NCBI RefSeq assembly: GCF_002967765.1 | Contig: NZ_PUHY01000014.1 | Coordinates: 1-64,000, forward strand | Source: Blastopirellula marina | GTDB taxonomy: Bacteria > Planctomycetota > Planctomycetia > Pirellulales > Pirellulaceae | Length of the DNA: 64,000 nucleotides | Reading direction: 5' to 3' | In this document: positions 7,750 through 16,729 of the stretch, piece after piece | How the letters are laid out: each line of letters opens with the position of its first letter | How positions within the stretch are numbered: the first letter of the stretch is position 1 | Made by a program: the position numbers and the translations under genes | The notes under the pieces: generated by a model | Told to the model about the DNA's origin: nothing | The model's database searches: none | Seen by the model: the letters and a program-made list of their open reading frames with translations, nothing else

Positions 7750-10221
7750 TTAGTGGTTGAAGACGAATTCGTTGGAGTTGAGAAGGGCCCAAAACAGATC
7801 AGCTAATTCCGTGCAAGGATCTTTTGCAGAGGCGAGTTTGCTTTCGATCTCTCTTAGCTCATCTTGGCGCGGTTCACGAGTCAGGCATTTAACATAGATC
7901 TCGCGAGCGACATCGATTGGGGATGCTCCCGTGTCAAGCATTTGCTGGATGATATTCCCTTGCTCGATTTTTCCGGTCGTCGTTTCGCCGTTTAGTAGAT
8001 GCAATGCCTGCGACAATGTGGGGGACGTACTGACTTCACAGGAACATGGCGTTTCACGCGAACCACGGCCGAACGTTTCGAGAAAGTAATTGTTCGAATT
8101 GGCATCTGGAATCTGCACAGCACGGCCACCGAGCGGCAAACCAGCGAGTTGATCCGACGTATCGGTAACTTCGTTAATACAGTCTAGCAGCACCTCGGCA
8201 CGTAACCGCCGTACCTGAGCGTGGCTGAAATTCCGGGCGTCGCAACGATTCCACTGGTTGGTCTTGGTTTCCAGCTGGTACGTCTTGCTATTACAGATAT
8301 CACAGGCAAGCTGTCGCACATCGAAGTTGTAACGGACGAGAGTTTCGCCAAGCTTCTTAAGTAGGGCTGGGTTTGATGCCGGATTACTAACACGGACATC
8401 ATCCACCGGGTCCACAATGCCAATTCCCATAAAGTGGTCCCACCAGACGTTGGCGATATGCTCTGAGAAGGCAGCATTATCGCGAGACGTTAACCAATGG
8501 GCGAGGAGTTGGCGATAGTCGTCACCTTGTTCAATTTCGGCGACATCACCCCCTAAGAATTTGGCGAGGACTTCACGCCCTTCGACAGGATGTGATAGTT
8601 CGCCTTCCGCTGCGTTGTAAATTGTGATTTCGCGGGGGTCCTTGGCTTGCTTGTAGCCGATTTGACTGAAGAACGTAGCAAAGCCGTAGTAATCGTCCAT
8701 CGTCCAGCGATCGAAGGGATGATTATGGCATTGCGCGCACTGAATGCGTGTGCCCAAGAATGCCTGAGCGAGATTCTCCGCGAGAAGTTGAGGAGTCGTT
8801 TCAGTTTGGTAGTAGCTTGTCGCGGGGTTCTCGAAGGTTCCACCACTTGCGGGAATCAGTTCGTTGACAATCTGGTCGATCTTTGCACCACTGTGGACTT
8901 TCTCGCGAAGCCAATCATCATATAGCTGAAGAGCCTTGGTGCTGAGTCCATTAGCACGGCGGATCTGAAGCATGTCAGCCAGTTTTAGGACCCATAGGTC
9001 GAGAAACTCGTCTGTGTTGACTAATTCATCAATTAGGCGGCTTCGTTTGTTTGGCGTTGCATCGTTCAGGAATTTATTTCGCTGCTCTGGTGTCGGAAGC
9101 AAGCCAGTGCAATCAAGATAGACGCGTCGAAGAAATACTTCATCCGAACACAATTTCGACGGGACGAGATGGAGATCTCGCCATCGAGCGAGCGTTAGTT
9201 CGTCAACGTAGTTGTTGGGAACGAAGTCGGGTTCGACGTAAGGAGTACCAGGGCGTACAACGACTGACGTTCCTCCTGTGAACTGATCGAAGCGTGCCAA
9301 AATGAACACTGGCCCCGGTCCAGTTGTCTTGATTAGGCCGTCTTCGGTTACGGTGGCAGCAGCGTCATTGTTGCTAAAAAAGACGGCATACTTGGTCACA
9401 TCACGAACAGAACCATCGTCGTAATCAGCTAGTACAACGACTTGTTGTGTTTGACCCGGTTCACCAGCGACGACTGAAGGGGGCATCACGCGAATACCAC
9501 TTGGTTTTGGCGTATCCTTCGAATCATGGCGAGCCCCTTCTGCCAGCCAGGTTGCTAAGGTACGGAAGTTCGGGCTGCCGGGAACTACTTTCTGGCCGCC
9601 AGTGTGCGGAACCTCGCCGATCGCTTTCAACAGCAACAGACTGTTCAAAGGATCGGCCAGATTGATTCGTCGACCACTTAGTTCGCGTGTTAGTCGATAA
9701 TGATCCCCTTCCGGGTCATAACCAAACAAACTCAAGCGAAACCCATCTTTCCCCGACGCAGCGCCGTGGCATTTTCCGGTGTTGCAACCGGCACGCGTCA
9801 ACACCGGCAAGACATCGTTTCGGAAGTGAAGGGGGCGTGGCCCAGCTTGTTCCGCCACACTAACAGGCAAGTCGATGGCCTGTCCTTTCCACTCGATCAG
9901 GATTGTGGTTTGCCCGGAAGATCTAGGGTGGATTCTTACATGCTGTTCGGAAAGAACGTTGGCAATCTTAGCGTCTTTGACTGTCAGCTGTGCTTCGGCG
10001 GTTACTTCCTGGGTACTTCCGTCAGAGAAGTTCGCCAAAACGATTAGTTGCTGCTGATCGGTGAGGTACCGAAAGTCGATACTATTCGGAAAAACATGCA
10101 GGTCGAATTTGTCAGTACGATTTCCGATTGTCTCAGCGCGCCCTGAACAGGCCAAGGCGAACTGCAACACGAACATAATCGCAATGCGACTACTCCAGAG
10201 CGGCTTGATCAAGCGGGACAT
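7750..10221 (-). CDS. DUF1549/DUF1553 (PSCyt2/PSD1) protein with Big_2-like domains
   Basis: 823-residue exported protein of the planctomycete DUF1549/DUF1553 class. From the N-terminus: signal peptide (1-29), a Big_2-like domain (about 40-122), a cytochrome-like segment with AGCNTGKCHG at 145-153 (C-x4-C-H rather than C-x2-C-H), a second Big_2-like domain, DUF1549 (from about 345, FLRRVYLDCTGLLPTPEQ) containing CAQCHNHPFDRW with a canonical CxxCH, and DUF1553 to the end (SAxDP-like tail, FWALLNSNEFVFNH). The ATG at 10221 is preferred to the one at 10362: it gives a signal peptide and removes a 77-bp overlap with the upstream gene. Its paralogue lies at 16730. These proteins are usually paired with DUF1501 proteins; the substrate is unknown. 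Confidence 0.88.
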   Translation of the reverse strand: MSRLIKPLWSSRIAIMFVLQFALACSGRAETIGNRTDKFDLHVFPNSIDFRYLTDQQQLIVLANFSDGSTQEVTAEAQLTVKDAKIANVLSEQHVRIHPRSSGQTTILIEWKGQAIDLPVSVAEQAGPRPLHFRNDVLPVLTRAGCNTGKCHGAASGKDGFRLSLFGYDPEGDHYRLTRELSGRRINLADPLNSLLLLKAIGEVPHTGGQKVVPGSPNFRTLATWLAEGARHDSKDTPKPSGIRVMPPSVVAGEPGQTQQVVVLADYDDGSVRDVTKYAVFFSNNDAAATVTEDGLIKTTGPGPVFILARFDQFTGGTSVVVRPGTPYVEPDFVPNNYVDELTLARWRDLHLVPSKLCSDEVFLRRVYLDCTGLLPTPEQRNKFLNDATPNKRSRLIDELVNTDEFLDLWVLKLADMLQIRRANGLSTKALQLYDDWLREKVHSGAKIDQIVNELIPASGGTFENPATSYYQTETTPQLLAENLAQAFLGTRIQCAQCHNHPFDRWTMDDYYGFATFFSQIGYKQAKDPREITIYNAAEGELSHPVEGREVLAKFLGGDVAEIEQGDDYRQLLAHWLTSRDNAAFSEHIANVWWDHFMGIGIVDPVDDVRVSNPASNPALLKKLGETLVRYNFDVRQLACDICNSKTYQLETKTNQWNRCDARNFSHAQVRRLRAEVLLDCINEVTDTSDQLAGLPLGGRAVQIPDANSNNYFLETFGRGSRETPCSCEVSTSPTLSQALHLLNGETTTGKIEQGNIIQQMLDTGASPIDVAREIYVKCLTREPRQDELREIESKLASAKDPCTELADLFWALLNSNEFVFNH

Positions 10222-10285
10222 TGCATGCCTTCTCTTATTCGGATTGGAGATTGGAATGGACGAAGATCGGTCGTAGTTAAAATAG

Positions 10286-12745
10286 CTAAGTCTTCTCAGG
10301 CAACTTGGACTTTTGGACGTGTCGTAGAGTTTCAAGTGGCGTGAGAACCTCACCGTCGTCATCCTTGAACAACTTCCCTGGGGCGGCCACCTTCAGCGAA
10401 GACTGGGGACTCACGACATAACTAACACTCTGACCATCGATTTCTCCGATAAGTCGAACCTGGATACCTGAAAACGTTCCGAGTGGAGCGTCTTTGGCGA
10501 TTTCTAAGCGAAATGAGATCGTGTCGTCATCTCGGCCGACAACTACCGAATCAGCCGAAACACGATTCGGCAGACCTTCCAGGGTGGCGGTCAGATGAGG
10601 CGGAGCATCACCCATCTTTCTTACTTGGCAATCCACCATCACGTTCGAACCTTGTTCGGCGGCAATGGGAGTGAGTTGTCCGTCAATTGGAGGTGAGGCA
10701 ACGTCGAGTGAAACTAGCGAACTCGCGACTTCACGCCCGTCCCAGGCCGCGGTGTCTTCCGTTGCCGAAACGGTATCGACTATGGCAGTCGCAGCGATGG
10801 ACCAACGACGAGGGACTTCGATCTGAGGGCGGGCCTCAACACGATAAATACATGCGGAACTGTCGCCAGGTATGATGAGTTCTGGTTCCGCAACAACCCA
10901 AGGCGGTAAAAATGGTAACTGAACTTTGATGGGTTGCGTGAATCCTTCTTCACGTTCAACGCGAATGCGAAGATCCAAGGTTCCACCTCGCGGTAAGGCG
11001 GTGGTCGGCTTGTCGATCTCAACTCGAAATGGGATCGCAGGTGTAACCGACAGGGCAAGTCGATCGACTTCTACTTCTTGGAACACGCGGTCCGCACTTT
11101 CCGCAACCAAGTCGACGGTTTGCCGGAACTCTCCGGCGAGTAAGTCGCCCCGTGGTGTTCTAGTTTCCGCATTGAGACGAACGAGAGAAGGGTGGAGACT
11201 TGCACTAGCCGATGCCTCAAGAATGACTGGCACCCAAAATTGATCACGCGAAATTGCATCAGACGTTGCAAGGATACCGTCGGGAAGGTCAGTCCAAGTC
11301 AGTTGGACCGCACCCTCAATTTGCGATCGCCGAACGCCGATTCTGACGAGTGTGCGATTCCCGTAGGGAACCGAAACTGACTGCCCACGTTGCGTCTTTC
11401 GTTGAGGACGAGGTAGGAACGGCGTCAGTGCCGGTTGCTTCTTAGCGACTTCTATTCGATAAACCGCGTCTTCTCTGCCAAATCCCAGCTTGTCGCTGAT
11501 CTGTATCGTAAACCGCCCCGACGTAGCTGGCTCGAACTCGAGGTGACTATCGTGCGATTCCCAGTCATCATTCGAAGCAACCTCTTTTCCAGCGGAATCT
11601 AACACTTCAATTCTTGAGTCAATCGGAGACCCGATCCGATTCGCGAACACGTCGATCACTATTGGTTGGCCGGCAACCGCGTTAAATAAAAACAGGTCAA
11701 TGTCGCCCGGATGCTGCAGAATTCCGTTAAATGCAATCGGTATTTCGGCGAGGCGCTGATCAATTGTGTCGAGTTTGTCATTCGGTTCCTGCTCCAGGAC
11801 GTTTTCCATTCTTGAGCGACGAAACGGACTGATCGTGGGCGAGATCTGACCATCGTGTTCAGCACGCAGCTGAAAGGGCTGATCTTCAGGGGGAATGGAC
11901 ACGGTCTGCTGTTCAGGGCCGCTCGGGTTGCCTGGAAAGGTCACCGAAATTGATTGTCCCACGGGGCCCCCAGCAGGATAGACGACACTGGCCATAGGAA
12001 AGTCACCAATGTGCAACGCATATTGACTGTCGGAAGAGCCGCCATAGTTCGACTCGTGAACTTCGATGATGTACGTCCCATTGTTCGGAGCAATCAACGA
12101 AGCCGCCGGATCTTGCTGAAAGAGATTCGTATCATCGACCATTGCTAGTTGGTTTTGGTCGGGCCCATAAATACGGAGGACGGTATCCAATAAGCGAGCC
12201 CCCAAACGAACAGCGACAACCTCGGCGGAAAGACGCTCTCCCTTACGGCGGTAGATGGCGTAACGATCTCGGTCTCCGGATTCCAGCACACCACAAATCG
12301 TGACGTTCCCTGTGCCGACCGCTTGCGGAGATTCGATCGCTCTATCTTGCGACTCACGTTCGACCACGAGAGGTGTGATATAAAGTGTTCTTAGATCGGA
12401 CAATCCTTCGGGGCCGAAGATCCGATACGGACTTGGCCCTAATGGGCAATTTTCAGCAACGCGAATTGTCCCGACTGCCTCATAATCGGATAGTGGTTTC
12501 CACTGCACACACTTTAGATGTGGCGAGTAAAATATCATTCCCCTAGCGTTTTGAAGTCCAGCGCCTGTAACTTGAACGTCAAACTCTGTGGCGATTTGTC
12601 CAACACTCGGTTCACAGGTCTCTATCGACGGACTCGCTGCGAAAACAGAGAAGGGCCATGCGAGGGTCAAGCAGACTATGCTAAAGCATTGAAACGTTAC
12701 TCGAATTTGTATGGCCACTCTAACGCGAGCTCCCAGTGTCGTCAT
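10286..12745 (-). CDS. Exported PPC-domain protein
   Basis: 819 residues with a signal peptide (hydrophobic 19-35, ending VFAASPS). An IPT/TIG-like beta domain follows (SVGQIATEFDVQVTGAGL). There are two pre-peptidase C-terminal (PPC) domains: about 150-250 (GDRDRYAIYRRKGE ... NNGTYIIEVHESNYGGSSDSQYALHIG) and about 340-430 (GDIDLFLFNAVAGQPIVIDV ... TSGRFTIQISD). The rest is beta-rich with no recognised catalytic motif. In planctomycetes such proteins are encoded beside DUF1549 and DUF1501 genes, as here: 64 bp before the DUF1549/1553 gene and 90 bp after the DUF1501 gene. A structural or carbohydrate-binding envelope role is inferred. Confidence 0.8.
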   Translation of the reverse strand: MTTLGARVRVAIQIRVTFQCFSIVCLTLAWPFSVFAASPSIETCEPSVGQIATEFDVQVTGAGLQNARGMIFYSPHLKCVQWKPLSDYEAVGTIRVAENCPLGPSPYRIFGPEGLSDLRTLYITPLVVERESQDRAIESPQAVGTGNVTICGVLESGDRDRYAIYRRKGERLSAEVVAVRLGARLLDTVLRIYGPDQNQLAMVDDTNLFQQDPAASLIAPNNGTYIIEVHESNYGGSSDSQYALHIGDFPMASVVYPAGGPVGQSISVTFPGNPSGPEQQTVSIPPEDQPFQLRAEHDGQISPTISPFRRSRMENVLEQEPNDKLDTIDQRLAEIPIAFNGILQHPGDIDLFLFNAVAGQPIVIDVFANRIGSPIDSRIEVLDSAGKEVASNDDWESHDSHLEFEPATSGRFTIQISDKLGFGREDAVYRIEVAKKQPALTPFLPRPQRKTQRGQSVSVPYGNRTLVRIGVRRSQIEGAVQLTWTDLPDGILATSDAISRDQFWVPVILEASASASLHPSLVRLNAETRTPRGDLLAGEFRQTVDLVAESADRVFQEVEVDRLALSVTPAIPFRVEIDKPTTALPRGGTLDLRIRVEREEGFTQPIKVQLPFLPPWVVAEPELIIPGDSSACIYRVEARPQIEVPRRWSIAATAIVDTVSATEDTAAWDGREVASSLVSLDVASPPIDGQLTPIAAEQGSNVMVDCQVRKMGDAPPHLTATLEGLPNRVSADSVVVGRDDDTISFRLEIAKDAPLGTFSGIQVRLIGEIDGQSVSYVVSPQSSLKVAAPGKLFKDDDGEVLTPLETLRHVQKSKLPEKT

Positions 12746-12835
12746 TGACTTAATAAAGTCTGGAGAATAACTAACGAACAGCCGGCAACCATGCGTTCAG
12801 ATCGAAGCGCATCGTCTGACGGCCCGATACTTCGC

Positions 12836-14191
12836 CTATGCAATCAGGTCTTGAACTACGTTACCGTTCATGACGATCGCTTGTGGACGATCGCCAGGCG
12901 ACATCAAGCTCTTACCGGCATCGATTCCTAGTAAGTGATAGATCGTGGTCGAATAGTCTTCGATCGATAGCGGCGAGTCACTCGGTTCGCTGGCTAGGGC
13001 GTCGGACGATCCGTAGATCGATCCGCGTTTAATTCCGCCTCCTGCCATGACGATGCTGAAGACGCGAGGCCAGTGGTCACGGCCGCCACCGGCATTGATC
13101 CGCGGAGTCCGTCCAAACTCGCTAGTTACCAACACGAGGGTTGTGTCGAGCATGCCTCGTTGATCAAGGTCCGTGATTAGGCCAGCGAATGCTTTGTCGA
13201 AATCTGGCATCTGCGTTTCAATGCCACGGTAGTGATAAGCGTGCGTGTCCCACGATCCGTAGGTCACCGTTACGAAACGTGCGCCAGCCTCGACCAGACG
13301 CCGGGCAATCAACAAATTTGCACCGGCTCGAGGACGCAGAACTGGACCCCATGCATTCATACCGTACAGGTCTTTCGTCTGATCGGTTTCCCCTTTCAGA
13401 CTAAATGCCTCTTTCGATTCACGAGAAGAAAGAAGCTCGTAAGCACGTTGATAAAATGAGTCCATCGTTGAAAGCTTGTCGTCGCTTTCCATTTCAGAAA
13501 AATGCCGATCAACCAACTGCTTCCAGTTCTTTCGATTCTCGAAGCGAGACTCGGTAACTCCTTCCGGGAGTTCGAGATCACGCACTCGAAAATTAGAGCG
13601 GCCAGGATCACCCCCAAGTGCAAATGGGCCGTACGCATTGCTAAGGTATCCACTGCCAAGGAAGTTGCTACCTTGCCGGGGGACGACGACGTAGGGAGGC
13701 ATCGCTCCTCGCGGTCCGAGTTCGTGCGCGACCACACTTCCCATGCTGGGATAAACGAGGGCGGGGCTGGGACGATAGCCAGTAAACATACTGTGTTCGC
13801 CTCGGCTATGATCCACTTCGGTATGAGTCATACTACGTACGACAGTGATCTTGTCCGCTATTTTCGCCGTATGCTCCATATGACTGCTGAAGAACACGCC
13901 GGGCAAGGCCGTAGGAACGGCCTCAAGAATCCCACGGTAATCTACCGGTGCGTCGGGCTTTGGATCGAAGCTATCGATGTGGGCGAATCCACCTGGCAAG
14001 TAGATGTGGATGATTCGCTCGGCTCGAGGTGGGCGACCTTCCCCAGATTCGGCCGCTTTGGCCTGGAGTTGGAAGTAGTCTCCCAACGAGAGTCCCAGCC
14101 CTCCGAGCCAACCGACACGCATTACATCGCGGCGATTCGGGCGAAATGACGAAGATGTGCCGCAACTTGAACGGTTTTCGTATCGTGTCAT
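12836..14191 (-). CDS. DUF1501 domain-containing protein with Tat signal
   Basis: 451-residue member of DUF1501, a family distantly related to sulfatases and alkaline phosphatases. The N-terminus has a twin-arginine motif (NRRDVMRVGWLGGLG), so it is exported folded, probably with bound metal. Family hallmarks are FDPKP near residue 75, HSRGEHSMFTGY, and the C-terminal FGRTPRINAGGGRDHWPRVFS, whose Asp-His is thought to lie in the metal site. No reaction has been assigned to the family. The ATG at 14191 is chosen over the one at 14347: it places the Tat motif near the start and avoids overlapping the preceding gene. A paralogue lies at 18828. Confidence 0.88.
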   Translation of the reverse strand: MTRYENRSSCGTSSSFRPNRRDVMRVGWLGGLGLSLGDYFQLQAKAAESGEGRPPRAERIIHIYLPGGFAHIDSFDPKPDAPVDYRGILEAVPTALPGVFFSSHMEHTAKIADKITVVRSMTHTEVDHSRGEHSMFTGYRPSPALVYPSMGSVVAHELGPRGAMPPYVVVPRQGSNFLGSGYLSNAYGPFALGGDPGRSNFRVRDLELPEGVTESRFENRKNWKQLVDRHFSEMESDDKLSTMDSFYQRAYELLSSRESKEAFSLKGETDQTKDLYGMNAWGPVLRPRAGANLLIARRLVEAGARFVTVTYGSWDTHAYHYRGIETQMPDFDKAFAGLITDLDQRGMLDTTLVLVTSEFGRTPRINAGGGRDHWPRVFSIVMAGGGIKRGSIYGSSDALASEPSDSPLSIEDYSTTIYHLLGIDAGKSLMSPGDRPQAIVMNGNVVQDLIA

Positions 14192-14324
14192 GTAACTCGC
14201 TTCCTGTCGATGAACTGGATTGGACTTTAGGTCGTGCGATACTACTGGGGCATTGCCGCCGCGCTGCCAACAGCCCACTCTGGCTGCCTGCAGAACGCTT
14301 GAAAGAGGTTTTGGTGAAAACGGC

Positions 14325-15071
14325 CTAATCTTCGCTGGTGCCCGCAATCGAATCTTGATTGCTTGTCACACTCGATTCGGAAGGTTTGGCACGGTATTGG
14401 ACGACTAGCTTGGGTCGCTGGGCAACCTTGTCGAACTGCGATGTATAGAAATCCCAGCCGTTGCCCCCGGTATTTATGAACAACCAGCCATGATTAGGTT
14501 GCCCATTTGCCCAAGCTTGCACAGTATCGGTGACATCAAAGATGGCCCCCGAGGAACTAGCTGAAATTCGACCAAAGGTGAAACCATCCTTTTGACGGGA
14601 CGCCTCGTATCCATCGGCTGACACGCCACTGATCATGCTGTCCCATGTGGAACAAGCCTCGAAGGGTACGAGCATTCGATGAAGATTAACCGTCGTGCCT
14701 TGATCGAAAGCGCTGACGACCAGGCGAGCCTTCACTATTGTGGCACGTTCTGGAACTTGTCCTTGAGTCGCGCCAATAATGTCGTCGAAACGCATCAAGA
14801 CCTGGCTTTCGCCGCCGTCATTGTTTTCATCACTCGATGCGTTTGGGTTCTGGTCGAGAATTGTCTTGGGAGCCAATTCCCAAATCTCGGTATCGACGAC
14901 CGATTCGTAGTCGTCGACGCCATGCTGAAACGACACTTCAACCGTTGCTTCTTCTACTCGTTCGGCTGCGCTTATTTTTCCGCTCGACAGAGTCGTTACG
15001 GTAAGCAAACAACTGACAGAAGCAACGGTGAACATGGGTATCCGAAAGCGACCCTGGTCACCGGTTTTCAT
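14325..15071 (-). CDS. Exported DNRLRE-domain protein
   Basis: 248 residues with a signal peptide (hydrophobic 13-30). The rest matches the DNRLRE type of beta-sandwich, a carbohydrate-binding-like domain of secreted proteins. Visible pattern: VLMRFDDI (beta strand), ARLVVSAFDQG, NLHRML, TWDSMISG near the middle, DVTDTVQAWANGQPNHGWLF, and a final beta strand PKLVVQYRAKP. It is the first gene of the minus-strand cluster and lies 133 bp before the DUF1501 start. A ligand-binding role on the cell surface is inferred. Confidence 0.75.
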   Translation of the reverse strand: MKTGDQGRFRIPMFTVASVSCLLTVTTLSSGKISAAERVEEATVEVSFQHGVDDYESVVDTEIWELAPKTILDQNPNASSDENNDGGESQVLMRFDDIIGATQGQVPERATIVKARLVVSAFDQGTTVNLHRMLVPFEACSTWDSMISGVSADGYEASRQKDGFTFGRISASSSGAIFDVTDTVQAWANGQPNHGWLFINTGGNGWDFYTSQFDKVAQRPKLVVQYRAKPSESSVTSNQDSIAGTSED

Positions 15072-15725
15072 CTCGAACCTCGCTGGACGTTGTGGGGGAT
15101 TTGCTTAACGAGAGGTGCGACGGTGGCAGTGTAAGTAGCAAATCGGAGATTAGAGCGAGGTATTCGTCAATGTTGTGTTAATTGCCTCGGGAGCTGAAAA
15201 GATTGTCACTCGATGTTTAGTTTATCTTCTCATCCCTCCCAGACGACGCGACCTACTTATGGCTCCCTGGTAATGGATTAGGCGCATCAGGAAAACGGTA
15301 ATCTAGCGTTCCATTCGTGGACGCCGAATTTTGAAGAATTGGACCTCTTTTTCAACGCACGGAGACTCGTCTTGGTATGGTTCGGATTCCTCTTGCGGAT
15401 GAACAATGGGGATTCATTCAGCGATACTCAAATGTGGTGTCTTGATATGGTCTTATAACAGGACCTAAGGACTCTTCGTGGGTGTCATCAGTCAGCGGGG
15501 AACGCTACGTGCTGACTTAGGTTCTCGAGGCGTACCGGGCCATTTGACCCAATCTCGTGGCGTCTTGCTCCTGTCGCAACGGAAAGAAATTACAAGAAAA
15601 ATCCCAGCAAGTAATAGGCACATGTAGGTCGCGCGGTGTTAGGATGATGAGAAATTGGTCCCTGAGCCGTTCAAGGCTTAATTTGGGTCTAGCTCAGATG
15701 GGAAATCCCGGTTTAAGGTTCGGCA
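15072..15725. other. Divergent intergenic hub between two secreted-protein operons
   Basis: About 650 bp separating the first genes of the minus and plus clusters; it must hold both promoters. I see no ORF with a family match, no clear hairpin and no repeat of note. One 62-codon frame ends at 15745 and overlaps the downstream start, but lacks any recognisable content. Confidence 0.4.
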
Positions 15726-16706
15726 ATGACGACTTGTTTGCGTGAGACTTTAGCGTGTCTGACTCTTCTCTTGGTGACATCCGTGGTCAACGCGGCGGAA
15801 CAGGGCGAGCTATTGTTCTCGGGGCCTCAGGTAGGTGAAGAACTCGCCGCTTTCGACGCTCAAAGAGCGTTTGACGAGTCCAAAACAGTTCCCGTGCTCG
15901 ATGGTACTGCCGACGGACCTTTGCTGTTGATATTTGTCCATCAAGTGACGCGCCCGTCGATAGGCCTGACGCGCTTGCTGATGGAGTATGCAGCAACCAA
16001 AGAGAAGGAAGGGCTGAAGTCCCGGCTTGTATTCTTGACTGACGACCCGACCGATACCAAAGCACTGCTGCAGCGAGCCCGCCGGGCGCTTCCCCAGGGA
16101 GTGCATCCATGCATTTCGACCGACGGCATCGAGGGTCCAGGTGCTTATGGTTTGAATCGTAAGATGACTCTCACGGTACTGGTGGGCTCGAAAGGTAAGG
16201 TGACGGCCAACTTTCCCTTAGTTCAGCCTAGTATTCAGGCCGACGCTCCCAAGATTGGCCATGAAATTCTGAAGGTCCTCGGTGGCACCGAAGCACCATC
16301 ACTGAAAGAGATGGGCTTTGATGAGCAACGAAGGGGAATGGTTCGCCCCAATATGGCTCCGGAGCAAACGGTTGCTGAACACGACGTGTTGTATCGACAA
16401 TACATGGCTCCAGTGATTCAGAAATCGGCGACTCCCGAAGAAGTCGAGGCGGCCGCGAAAGCGGTCGAGGATTTTGCTGCGACCACACCCTGGTTCAAAC
16501 AACGTGTGTACAAAGCATCCCAATTGATCTCATCCAGTCCTCGACTGGCTGATTACGGCACTTCCGATGCTCAAGAGTATATTCAGAAATGGGCCAAGGA
16601 GTTTGCGCCACCTGACCAACCAGCGGGCTTAGAACGGCGGCGGGCACCCGTCGACGATTCGACCGGAGAGACGACCAAGGAATCATCTGATTCATCGAAC
16701 GACTAA
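15726..16706 (+). CDS. Exported thioredoxin-like-fold protein lacking the CxxC motif
   Basis: 326 residues with a signal peptide (hydrophobic 8-22, cleaved near VNAAEQ). Residues 30-185 fit a thioredoxin/peroxiredoxin-like fold: GPLLLIFVHQVTRPSIGLTR in place of the usual catalytic strand-helix, LVFLTDDPTD, then YGLNRKMTLTVLVGSKGKVTANF. There is no CxxC, so redox catalysis of the classic type is unlikely. The C-terminal 60 residues are charged and low in complexity. It leads the plus-strand cluster, 23 bp before the DUF1549/1553 gene. The family assignment is by fold pattern only. Confidence 0.7.
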   Translation: MTTCLRETLACLTLLLVTSVVNAAEQGELLFSGPQVGEELAAFDAQRAFDESKTVPVLDGTADGPLLLIFVHQVTRPSIGLTRLLMEYAATKEKEGLKSRLVFLTDDPTDTKALLQRARRALPQGVHPCISTDGIEGPGAYGLNRKMTLTVLVGSKGKVTANFPLVQPSIQADAPKIGHEILKVLGGTEAPSLKEMGFDEQRRGMVRPNMAPEQTVAEHDVLYRQYMAPVIQKSATPEEVEAAAKAVEDFAATTPWFKQRVYKASQLISSSPRLADYGTSDAQEYIQKWAKEFAPPDQPAGLERRRAPVDDSTGETTKESSDSSND

Positions 16707-16729
16707 TCACGAGGCGGTAACGAATATCC

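Noticed and set aside
13502-14149. 215-codon plus-strand frame within the DUF1501 gene
   Set aside because: Antisense shadow of a well-supported gene, with no domain match.
12836-14191. DUF1501 proteins as active sulfatases
   Set aside because: No C/S-x-P-x-R formylglycine motif is present; only distant fold similarity exists.
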